From assembly GCA_014381035.1 (NCBI GenBank), contig JACMIS010000092.1, forward strand, positions 1 through 9,435: a DNA stretch of 9,435 nucleotides, given 5' to 3'. This DNA is from Armatimonadota bacterium (GTDB lineage Bacteria > Armatimonadota > Armatimonadia > Armatimonadales > Armatimonadaceae). Position 1 is the stretch's first letter. Every line of letters starts with the position of its first letter. A model generated the notes under the pieces. It was not told the origin of the DNA. It ran no database searches and saw only the letters and a list, made by a program, of their open reading frames with translations. The position numbers and the translations under genes were made by a program. Positions 1 to 6,670 of this stretch are shown here, in pieces.

Positions 1-1
1 C

Positions 2-2491
2 TGGGAGCGTCGATCCGGCTATCATTACCTTAGACACGACAAAGGCACGGCAGGCGAGATTGTGCCCTCCGTCGAAGTGTCGGTGGTCCAGAACCCCGGC
101 GCGTCGTCCGCCCAGGTCGTCCCGGACGTGAAGAAGATCGTCGCCCGCATGGAGCAGGAAAACCCCGGACTCCACTTCGAGGTCGCCTACGACAACGCGC
201 ACTTCGTTGGCATCCTGTTCGACAACGTCTGGCATGAACTCGGCATAGCGGTACTCTTGACCGCGCTCGCGGTGCTGTTTTTTTTAGGCGAATGGCGCGG
301 CACGCTCATCGCCATGATCACGCTGCCGACCTCGCTCGCGCTCGCCGTGCTGATGATGGTGCCGTTCCACATGACGTTCAACAGCGGCACCCTCATCGGG
401 CTGTTGCTTTCCATCGGACGGCTTGTAGACGACTCGATCATCGACATTCACGCCGTCGAGCGGCACCTGAAGATGGGCAAAGACCCGAAAACGGCGACCA
501 TTGACGGCATCGCCGAGGTGCGGGTCGCCGTGATCGCCTCCACTCTGATGATCGTCGTCGCCCTGATGCCGACGCTGTTCTCCGGCGGAATCACCGCGCT
601 CATGTTCATCGAACTGGTCTGGCCGCTCATATTCGACCTACTCGCCTCAATGCTGGTTTCCTTCACGCTGACCGCCTTGCTGTGCGCGAAGTTTCTGCGA
701 CCCGAATCCGCCCGCGACGCCGACCGGCGTCACCCGGTGCTGCGGTATCTGTATGTCGTCCTCGACCCGTTCCAACGGTTCCTGACCCGGATGGAAGCCG
801 GATACGGAAGGGCCATAGGCTGGATGCTCCGTCACCGTTTCGTGAACTTCGCCCGCGTCGTGGCAACGGTCGTCGTCGGTTGTACGTTCTACTACTTCAT
901 CGGTTCCGAGATGATGCCGCTCGCCGATGTCGGGCAGGCGAACGGCTTCCTGGAGATGGCTCCCGGCACGTCGTACGCGGAAACCGAACGCGCCGTCGGG
1001 AAATTGGAGAAGATCATGCTCAAGCACCCGGAACTCGAAAAGGCGAGCATCGAGATCGGGGCGGAGAGCATGTTCGAGTCGTGGACGCCGTTCTATACCG
1101 GCTATCAGATGCCGCAGGTGTCGGGCGCGGCGATGATGCTCACCTTCTCGGACAAGGACACGCGCAAGAAAACCATCTTCCAGGTGATGGACGCCATCCA
1201 AAAAGAAGCGATGGCGACCATTCCGGGGATTCGCCGCCTGCAAATCAAGGAGATGGGTTCGGACGTGATGGCGACCGCCGCCGCGCCGATCCACGTCAAC
1301 ATTTACGGACCGGACTTAGCGCAACTCGACCGCCTGGGTGCGCAGGTGAAGGCGGTGGCGGATAAGACGCCGGATCTATTCCAGCCCGCCACGACGTGGA
1401 GCATGGCACTGCCCGACTATCGCGTCCGCGTGGACGCCCGCCGCGCACAGGAGGTCGGTCTGTCGCCTGCCAGCATCTCGGAGCAGGCGTATTACGCGCT
1501 ACGCGGCGGGTTGACGAGAGAATACTACCGACAACCGAACCTGCGTCAGAACACGATCCTCGTTCGCTACGAGGAAAGCCAGCGGGCGACGGCAGGCGAT
1601 CTGGAGAACCTGTATGTCACGACGCCGGACGGGCGGCAGATCCCGCTGAAATCGGTGGCGACGGTGGAACGTCACGTCGCGCCGACCGTGATCGAGCATG
1701 ACGGACTGCGGCGCGTGATCGGGGTAACCGGCTACTACCGCATCGGCTCACTACCCTCCATGGACGCCGTGATGAACCTTCTCACCAACTCGTACGCGGG
1801 AAACAAACGTCTCGGCATCGCTCCGGTCAATTTCCCGTCGGGCTATGGCATGGAAGTACGCGGCGACATGACGCAGATGATGGATAGTTTCCGGCGGATG
1901 TTGTCGGGGTTCGTTCTCGCTCTCGCGCTAATGTACCTCGTCCTGGTAATCCAGTTTCGGGGATTTTTGCAACCTCTTCAGATGCTGGCGTCGCTCCCGC
2001 TCGAACTCGCCGGGGTGTTTCTGGCACTCTTTATCGCGCATCAATCGTTCTCCACCGTCTCTATCCTGGGCATCATCGTTCTGACCGGGATGGACATCAC
2101 GACGGCGGTTCTCTTGATAGACCTGATCATGAAGTACCGCGACCGGGGCGTGCCCCGCGACGAAGCGATCCGGCGGGCATGCCCGGAACGTCTGCGCCCG
2201 ATTCTGATGACGGCGGGCATTACGCTCGTAGTCATGCTCCCGGTCGCTATAGCCCCCAAGACCGGGCTGGACGCGTACCAGCCTCTCGCCACAGCAGTGG
2301 TCGGCGGTCTTCTGGTAGGGACGGTTCTATCCCTGTTCGACATCCCTATCATGCACACGTACGTCGATGATTTCATCCGCTGGTTAAATAAAACTTTCCT
2401 GAACCGGGACTGGGAGTGGCAGGTCACAGACGCCGACGTGATGCCAGGCGAACCAACTTCGGGCGAACCGACTTCGGAGGAGAAGCCATGA
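2..2491 (+). CDS. RND efflux transporter permease subunit, 5' end missing
   Basis: Inner-membrane, proton-driven pump of a tripartite RND exporter. The frame is open to the left edge. The GTG at 62 lies inside the periplasmic domain and is only a numbering origin, so roughly 200-250 N-terminal residues (TM1 and the first porter part) are missing against a usual ~1040. Eleven membrane segments can be read (TM2-TM12), with the second large periplasmic domain at about residues 280-610. TM4 carries the RND Asp pair (D123-D124, in GRLVDDSI), as in AcrB. TM11 keeps RLRPILMT. TM10 reads GMDITTAVLL, with Thr (T680) where AcrB has the relay Lys940 and an Asp (D678) two residues earlier. Positions matching CusA Met623 and Met672 look like Leu and Val, so CusA-type metal coordination is not supported. 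The C-terminus ends in a GEPTS tandem repeat. It overlaps the next gene by ATGA. RND identity is secure; substrate is not. Confidence 0.93.
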   Translation, partial: WERRSGYHYLRHDKGTAGEIVPSVEVSVVQNPGASSAQVVPDVKKIVARMEQENPGLHFEVAYDNAHFVGILFDNVWHELGIAVLLTALAVLFFLGEWRGTLIAMITLPTSLALAVLMMVPFHMTFNSGTLIGLLLSIGRLVDDSIIDIHAVERHLKMGKDPKTATIDGIAEVRVAVIASTLMIVVALMPTLFSGGITALMFIELVWPLIFDLLASMLVSFTLTALLCAKFLRPESARDADRRHPVLRYLYVVLDPFQRFLTRMEAGYGRAIGWMLRHRFVNFARVVATVVVGCTFYYFIGSEMMPLADVGQANGFLEMAPGTSYAETERAVGKLEKIMLKHPELEKASIEIGAESMFESWTPFYTGYQMPQVSGAAMMLTFSDKDTRKKTIFQVMDAIQKEAMATIPGIRRLQIKEMGSDVMATAAAPIHVNIYGPDLAQLDRLGAQVKAVADKTPDLFQPATTWSMALPDYRVRVDARRAQEVGLSPASISEQAYYALRGGLTREYYRQPNLRQNTILVRYEESQRATAGDLENLYVTTPDGRQIPLKSVATVERHVAPTVIEHDGLRRVIGVTGYYRIGSLPSMDAVMNLLTNSYAGNKRLGIAPVNFPSGYGMEVRGDMTQMMDSFRRMLSGFVLALALMYLVLVIQFRGFLQPLQMLASLPLELAGVFLALFIAHQSFSTVSILGIIVLTGMDITTAVLLIDLIMKYRDRGVPRDEAIRRACPERLRPILMTAGITLVVMLPVAIAPKTGLDAYQPLATAVVGGLLVGTVLSLFDIPIMHTYVDDFIRWLNKTFLNRDWEWQVTDADVMPGEPTSGEPTSEEKP
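2447..2476. repeat. 15-bp tandem repeat at the pump's C-terminus
   Basis: Two head-to-tail copies (2447-2461 and 2462-2476) differ at one base and encode Gly-Glu-Pro-Thr-Ser twice, residues 796-805 counted from 62. The second copy runs straight into the GGAGG ribosome site of the next gene. It looks like a local in-frame duplication in the cytosolic tail. Confidence 0.85.
2476..2482 (+). promoter_or_regulatory. Ribosome binding site fixing the TolC-1 start
   Basis: GGAGGAG lies seven bases before the ATG at 2488. This selects 2488 over the in-frame ATG at 2416, which would add an Arg-rich stretch ahead of the signal peptide. The site lies inside the end of the pump gene, whose TGA overlaps the new ATG (ATGA), so translational coupling is expected. 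Confidence 0.8.
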
Positions 2492-3924
2492 GAGCATCAT
2501 CCGTGCTTTATTTGTCATTCTGTACCCTCGGTACGCTCACGTCCCCGGCGGTTGCCCAACTACCGACCGTCGAGCAAGCATCGCCGACGGTACGCGCCGT
2601 GACGACGATAGATGATGCCGTCGCCTTCGCCTTGCGCGCAAGCCCGATAATCAAGATAGCAGCAGCGACCCGGAACGCGGCGGCGGCACGGGTCGGAATC
2701 GCCCGCGCTGAAACGCGTCCCACCCTGTCGGCGAACACGTTCGTATCCGGTGGGACGCTCCCGAACATCGTGCAAAGTCCGTCCCTCCCGGTGTCCACGA
2801 TGATTATGGGGCTACCCAAGGGGGGGTATATAGATCAGAACCTGATGTTCATGTACCCGCTTTACACGGGCGGGCGGCTCGCGGCGATGGTCCGTCAGGC
2901 GGAAGCGATGCGGGAAACGTCCGAGGCGGAGCGCGAGGCGAAGCGGCAAGAAGTCGCGCTGTTGGTGCGTGTCGCCTACCGTGAAACGCTGGCACGCCGA
3001 GCCGCAACGGCGGCGTCACGAACCACCCTCGTGGCGAGTGAGGAGCGGCTCCGCGCGGACCGCGTGCGAGCGGAGAAGGGAAGCATCCCCGCGTACTTTG
3101 TGTCGCAGGATGAGTCCGAGGTGGCTACTTCCCGGCAAGCAGTCGCGGAGGCGGAGCGTGATGCAGAGTTATCGCTCGCCGCGCTGAAAACGGCGATGGG
3201 TGTGCCGCTCACGGCCCGGTTAGCATTGGTAGAGAACATCGAATCGCGATCACTCGCCGCTCTCGTTTCCGAAATCGTGTCGCCTCTTGGGGCGTCACAG
3301 GACGCCACGGTTGAGGCACTCGTAAGGCGGGCGCAGGAGGAACGAACGGAACTCGCGGCACTGGCGTACCGCGTGAGCGGCGCACGAGACGGCGAAAGCG
3401 TGGTCCGGTCGCAGTTCCGTCCACAGGTCAACGCCTTCGTAATGGGTGACGTTTTTCGAGGCGAGAGGCAGTCGGGAGGCACCGGGATAACCTACGGCAT
3501 TACCGCCTCCGTTCCTCTGATCGACGGAGGCTCCCAGCGGGCGCGGCGGGACGAAGCGCGGGCGATGCGCGAGGAACAGGAGGCGGAAGGGGGAAAATTG
3601 CTCTTGGAAATCGGGCAGGAGGTGAATGAGGCGTACCTGCGGGCCGCCACCGCCGAGCAGAGCATTATTTCGGCACAAGCGGCACTGGCCAGCGCACAAG
3701 AGGCGTACAAAGCGGCTGACGCCCGGTATCAGGCGGGGCGGAGTGTGTTGAGCGAACTTCTGAGCGTGTCGGCAATACGTACCCGTGCCGAAAGCGCGGT
3801 GACCCGTGCAGTATTAGAGGGAGGAATTGCTCACGATCAGTTGAGGCGCGCGGTAGGTGTGATTTTGCCCCGTTCGTCTGGTCAAACACCGCCGAAAAAT
3901 AATAACGCCTACACAGACGAATAA
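2488..3924 (+). CDS. TolC family outer-membrane efflux protein (TolC-1)
   Basis: A 478-residue outer-membrane factor that would form the trimeric exit duct of a tripartite pump. A Sec signal peptide spans about residues 1-23 (cleavage after PAVA, before QLPT). The only Cys near it (C12) sits in LSFC, a poor lipobox, so it is probably not a lipoprotein. Two outer-membrane-efflux-protein repeats follow, about residues 40-240 and 270-465. The paired strand-to-helix junctions read YTGGRLAAM (near 125) and IDGGSQRARR (near 345). The late helix motif ARYQAGRSVLSELL starts near 412 and is typical of the family. The long Ala/Glu/Arg-rich stretches are the periplasmic helical barrel. Start chosen by the strong GGAGG site and signal peptide. 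It is coupled to the RND gene by ATGA and so is its likely partner. It lacks the ETSGRR motif of TolC-2, so the two are not a recent duplication. Confidence 0.93.
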   Translation: MRASSVLYLSFCTLGTLTSPAVAQLPTVEQASPTVRAVTTIDDAVAFALRASPIIKIAAATRNAAAARVGIARAETRPTLSANTFVSGGTLPNIVQSPSLPVSTMIMGLPKGGYIDQNLMFMYPLYTGGRLAAMVRQAEAMRETSEAEREAKRQEVALLVRVAYRETLARRAATAASRTTLVASEERLRADRVRAEKGSIPAYFVSQDESEVATSRQAVAEAERDAELSLAALKTAMGVPLTARLALVENIESRSLAALVSEIVSPLGASQDATVEALVRRAQEERTELAALAYRVSGARDGESVVRSQFRPQVNAFVMGDVFRGERQSGGTGITYGITASVPLIDGGSQRARRDEARAMREEQEAEGGKLLLEIGQEVNEAYLRAATAEQSIISAQAALASAQEAYKAADARYQAGRSVLSELLSVSAIRTRAESAVTRAVLEGGIAHDQLRRAVGVILPRSSGQTPPKNNNAYTDE

Positions 3925-3944
3925 CGGAACTATCCAGCCCGCCC

Positions 3945-3954
3945 AGAACGTTCT
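3945..3954. promoter_or_regulatory. Perfect 10-bp palindrome upstream of the cupredoxin gene
   Basis: AGAACGTTCT is fully self-complementary and sits 48 bases before the cupredoxin ATG, in the 78-base gap after TolC-1. The overlapping TTCTA (3951-3955) and TAGAA (3963-3967) form another short inverted repeat. TAGAAT at 3963-3968 resembles a -10 box, but no matching -35 is visible. It could be an operator; a palindrome this short can also arise by chance. Confidence 0.25.
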
Positions 3955-4002
3955 ATTATCAGTAGAATTAAAATCCAGCCAGTACCGAGAAAAATTAAAC
4001 GT

Positions 4003-4419
4003 ATGAAGAAAATCAATCCGTTCGCCTTCGCCGCCTTCGCGGCACTCGCTTTCGCCTCCATCGCGTCTGCACAGAGCCAGGAACCCATGTCTTGTTGCGC
4101 CCCCGTGAAGGTGGCACAAGGCGCGAAAACGACGTATGCCAAGCCCGACAAATCTGGCGTGCAGAAAGCGACGATTACGGTCGATGGCGGCTACTCCCCC
4201 GCTTTGCTTGCGGTGAAGGCGGGCAAGCCCGTGGAACTGACGTTCGTTCGCAAGAGCGCGGCGGGGTGTGACGGTGAACTGCTGATTCCCGCGCTGAAAG
4301 TAAACAAAGTGCTAAAGCAGGGCGAGAAGACCGTCGTCAAGTTCACTCCTAAAAAGGGACAAACGCTCGCTTTCTCCTGCGGCATGAACATGTATAAGGG
4401 ACGGGTCGTAGCGAAATAG
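4003..4419 (+). CDS. Secreted cupredoxin-domain protein without histidines
   Basis: Small periplasmic protein of 138 residues, probably a Cu(I)-binding chaperone or store. A signal peptide covers residues 1-23 (cleavage after ASIASA, before QSQEP). The mature N-terminus carries a vicinal pair C31-C32 in MSCCAP. The cupredoxin-like beta-sandwich runs about 53-138, with GGYSPALLAVKAGKPVEL (62-79), FVRKSAAGCDGEL (81-93) and the C-terminal loop SCGMNM (125-130), the pattern of the Cupredoxin_1-type family. There is no His in the protein, so a classical type-1 blue copper site (two His, Cys, Met) cannot form. C89, C126, M128 and M130 are the candidate ligands. The start has an A-rich leader with only a weak GAGA, twelve bases upstream. 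It stands alone between gaps of 78 and 134 bases. Fold assignment is good; role is inferred from family and neighbours. Confidence 0.88.
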   Translation: MKKINPFAFAAFAALAFASIASAQSQEPMSCCAPVKVAQGAKTTYAKPDKSGVQKATITVDGGYSPALLAVKAGKPVELTFVRKSAAGCDGELLIPALKVNKVLKQGEKTVVKFTPKKGQTLAFSCGMNMYKGRVVAK

Positions 4420-4509
4420 TAGCACAGGGGGATGACTTTCCGCGTCTTTCGTTTGACGATACATCGAACTTAGCGCGGACGGTTTTCCCAGTGACATCAC
4501 CACCGTGCG

Positions 4510-4517
4510 GGTATACC
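4510..4517. promoter_or_regulatory. 8-bp palindrome in the gap before the TRASH-protein gene
   Basis: GGTATACC is self-complementary and lies in the 134-base gap between the cupredoxin and TRASH-protein genes, 36 bases before the ATG at 4554. GTGACA (4491-4496) and TATACC (4512-4517) resemble -35 and -10 boxes, but the 15-base spacing is short. Nothing stronger is visible in the gap. Weak candidate only. Confidence 0.2.
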
Positions 4518-4553
4518 GGACGGGCGAACGACACGAAATAATAACAGGACAAT

Positions 4554-5363
4554 ATGACGAGCAACTATCTTTCAAGGCATACCTTCTTCACGATGGCTTC
4601 GGCTTTCGCATTAGCGGTTTCGATTGTGATCTTGCCTGCGGCAACGGTTCGGGCACAAAGCCAACCGGGCATGTCCATCCGCAAACCGGTCGAGACTGTC
4701 GCCATGAAGTTTGCCAAGGCTGGCGAGACGTGGAGCGCGATCATTGCGGACCGGAAGTCCCTCGATAGTGCCATCAAAAACGGCAATCTGTCGGAGGCAC
4801 ATGAACTCGCCTTCGCGATCCGCGATGGAGTGGTGACGCTCCCTTACAAGTCTTCGGCACTCGCTCCGAGCAAGCGTAAATCGCTCGAGGTGCAGGTCCG
4901 AACGGTCGCAACCGTCGCCGAAAACATAGATAAGTACGCCGACGCCGGGAACGCCCCCAAAACGAAAACCGAGTACGCACGACTCGTAAAAGCCTTGGGT
5001 GTGATCGAAGCCTTGTATCCCGCGAACGCGCTTCCGAGTAGCGGGTCGAAGCCGATGTCGGCGGCGGACAAGGCACTCTTTCTGACGCCGGGCGGACTCT
5101 ACACTCTGGCGGACATCGAAGCGAATGGCAACGCCTCGGCGTATCAAAAGTACGCCAGTGTCGTCCCTGATCACGACGCCAAAGTCAAAGCGGGCGATCA
5201 GGTCTGTCCGATCTCGGAAACGAAGCCGAACCCGCAACTGACGTGGGTGATCGGCGGCAAGACGTACCAGTTCTGCTGCCCGCCTTGCATCGCGGAGTTC
5301 GTGAAGAAGGCGAAAACCGATCCGAAGTCCGTGCTTGCGCCGGAAGCCTACATTAAAAAATGA
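4554..5363 (+). CDS. Secreted protein with C-terminal TRASH/YHS-like metal-binding Cys cluster
   Basis: A 269-residue exported protein that I do not recognise as a named gene. A signal peptide covers about residues 1-34 (cleavage after TVRA, before QSQPG). The start at 4554 is preferred over M14 because it includes the basic residue R8 and follows AGGA at 4546-4549. Residues about 45-155 are Ala/Lys-rich and predicted helical, probably a small helix bundle. The C-terminal segment (215-255) has C218 in VCPIS, then YQFCCPPC with C241, C242 and C245, followed by IAEF. The spacing C-x22-C-x3-C fits the TRASH heavy-metal signature, and the overall pattern resembles YHS domains. It therefore probably binds Cu, Zn or a similar soft metal in the periplasm. 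Its TGA overlaps the TolC-2 ATG (ATGA), tying it to the exporter. Function beyond metal binding is unknown. Confidence 0.85.
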   Translation: MTSNYLSRHTFFTMASAFALAVSIVILPAATVRAQSQPGMSIRKPVETVAMKFAKAGETWSAIIADRKSLDSAIKNGNLSEAHELAFAIRDGVVTLPYKSSALAPSKRKSLEVQVRTVATVAENIDKYADAGNAPKTKTEYARLVKALGVIEALYPANALPSSGSKPMSAADKALFLTPGGLYTLADIEANGNASAYQKYASVVPDHDAKVKAGDQVCPISETKPNPQLTWVIGGKTYQFCCPPCIAEFVKKAKTDPKSVLAPEAYIKK

Positions 5364-6670
5364 TACCTGCGCGAGAAATCGGCGTAGTGACCGTCGTGCT
5401 AATGTTCGCCACATACCCTCTGGCGGGCGCACAGGAGGCGACTGGCAACCTGCGGGCGACAACTGTGGCACCCGTCGACACGCCGGTCACACTGACGCGC
5501 ACCGAGGCGATCCGGTTCGCCCTCGCGCACAGTCCCCTGATCCAGGCGGCGGAGGACCGCGTCGAGGCAGCCGGAGGAAATCTGCAAAGTGCCGCCGCAC
5601 GTCCTCCGCTTCAAGCGAACCTCAGCCTGTCTGTCGGGGGTGAGACAGCCAGTCCGGTCTTGACACAGGTATTCGAGACGAGTGGGCGGCGCGGACCGCG
5701 CACCGCCGTCGCCCGCAATCAAGTCACTGCCGCCGAACGGGACCGCGACGTAACCCGTCTTAACCTTGTGCGTGATGTGAGCCGTGCCTATTATGATTTC
5801 GCGCAGTCGCTACAGAGCATTACGCTATTCGAGGAGGTCGTTGACATCGTGCGCCGCACCCGCGATACCGTGAGGAAGCAGGTAGATGTGGGTACCATCC
5901 CGTCGCAAGATTTAGTGAAAGCGGAAACGGAACTGGCGCGTGCCGAATCGGACGTGACCCGGATGCAAGCACAGGCTCAGACGAATAGTGTCGTGCTAAA
6001 TACACTCCTGGGGCGTGACACGCCATTACCACTGACGTCCGCCGATCCGCTCACTTTAACACTCGTTGACACGGATCAGACCGCGCTAATGGCACAGGCA
6101 ACAAAATTACGCCCTGAGATCGCCTTGGCGGAAGCGCGGATTGCCGCCGCCCGCGAAACGGTGCGTTTGCAACGCGCCGACTACCGCCCCGACCTGGGCG
6201 TAAGTTTGTTGCAGAACACGAGCGTCAACAGCGGACAGTTTCTCAACCCGAGCGCGACCGGCGTAGGGGTCAGTCTGGCTTTCCCCCTCTTCGACGCGGG
6301 GCGAATCCGGGGCAGAGTGCGCGAGGCGGAGGCACTCGTTCGTGAACAGGAAAGTCTGCGCACTCAGGCACGACTCGAAGTAATTCGCGAAGTCGGTAGT
6401 ACGTACGCGCAGGTTAAGTCCACCGAGACGCTGGCGGCACGCTACAACAGCGACATTCTGCCACGCGCCCAGGATTTACTGAGTAAGGCGCAGTTTGGCT
6501 ACGAACGCGGAGGCAATACCCTCGTGGAGTACCTGGAAGCGCAACGCACCTACCGTAATACCCGCGCCGAGTATCTGGGTATCTTAGGGGATAACGCCCG
6601 TGCCCGCGCCGAACTGGAACGCGCAACCGGACAGGGGTTGCCCGCTGGAACAAGGGAGACAACGCGATGA
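5360..6670 (+). CDS. CzcC/CusC-like TolC family outer-membrane factor (TolC-2)
   Basis: A 436-residue outer-membrane channel subunit of the heavy-metal RND type. A signal peptide spans about residues 1-24 (cleavage after PLAGA, before QEATG). The first repeat starts at LTRTEAIRFALAHSP and includes FETSGRRGPR (E106-R114), the segment seen at this place in CzcC/CusC-type proteins. The second repeat includes FPLFDAGRIRGRV and the late motif YERGGNTLVEYLEAQRTYR, also CzcC-like. Length agrees with the family. The ATG overlaps the stop of the TRASH-protein gene. There is no strong ribosome site (GGAAG is 13 bases upstream), so translation probably depends on coupling. Its own stop overlaps the adaptor start by ATGA, which makes the adaptor its most likely partner. 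It is clearly different from TolC-1. Family is firm; the metal is inferred. Confidence 0.93.
   Translation: MIPAREIGVVTVVLMFATYPLAGAQEATGNLRATTVAPVDTPVTLTRTEAIRFALAHSPLIQAAEDRVEAAGGNLQSAAARPPLQANLSLSVGGETASPVLTQVFETSGRRGPRTAVARNQVTAAERDRDVTRLNLVRDVSRAYYDFAQSLQSITLFEEVVDIVRRTRDTVRKQVDVGTIPSQDLVKAETELARAESDVTRMQAQAQTNSVVLNTLLGRDTPLPLTSADPLTLTLVDTDQTALMAQATKLRPEIALAEARIAAARETVRLQRADYRPDLGVSLLQNTSVNSGQFLNPSATGVGVSLAFPLFDAGRIRGRVREAEALVREQESLRTQARLEVIREVGSTYAQVKSTETLAARYNSDILPRAQDLLSKAQFGYERGGNTLVEYLEAQRTYRNTRAEYLGILGDNARARAELERATGQGLPAGTRETTR
6653..6658 (+). promoter_or_regulatory. Ribosome binding site of the adaptor gene
   Basis: AGGGAG lies eight bases before the ATG at 6667, within the end of TolC-2. 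Together with the ATGA overlap it supports 6667 as the start and implies the adaptor can be loaded efficiently while coupled to TolC-2. Confidence 0.75.

Noticed and set aside
62..64. GTG as the true start of a complete 809-residue RND protein
   Set aside because: It falls inside the periplasmic domain, TM1 is missing, and the frame is open to the window edge. The gene is 5'-truncated by the window.
278..285. Run of eight T as a frameshift or terminator
   Set aside because: It lies in TM2 coding sequence (LFFL) with the frame intact and no preceding stem.
647..1365. Open frames of over 200 codons on both strands inside the RND gene
   Set aside because: Arg/Gly/His-rich composition with no domain, fully covered by the RND coding sequence.
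2416..2487. ATG at 2416 as the TolC-1 start
   Set aside because: It adds an Arg-rich stretch in front of a good signal peptide, overlaps the pump by 76 bases and has no ribosome site. ATG 2488 has GGAGG at ideal spacing and the ATGA overlap.
3945..3954. LexA/SOS box
   Set aside because: GAACGTTC lacks the four-base spacer of GAAC-N4-GTTC boxes, and no SOS gene is adjacent.
4453..4482. Sigma70 promoter from TTGACG in the gap before the TRASH-protein gene
   Set aside because: No acceptable -10 box lies 16-18 bases downstream (the region reads TAGCGCGG).
4611..5471. Long minus-strand open frame (286 codons)
   Set aside because: Arg/His-rich shadow of two well-supported plus-strand genes, with no recognisable domain and no signal peptide. 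This is a by-product of high GC.
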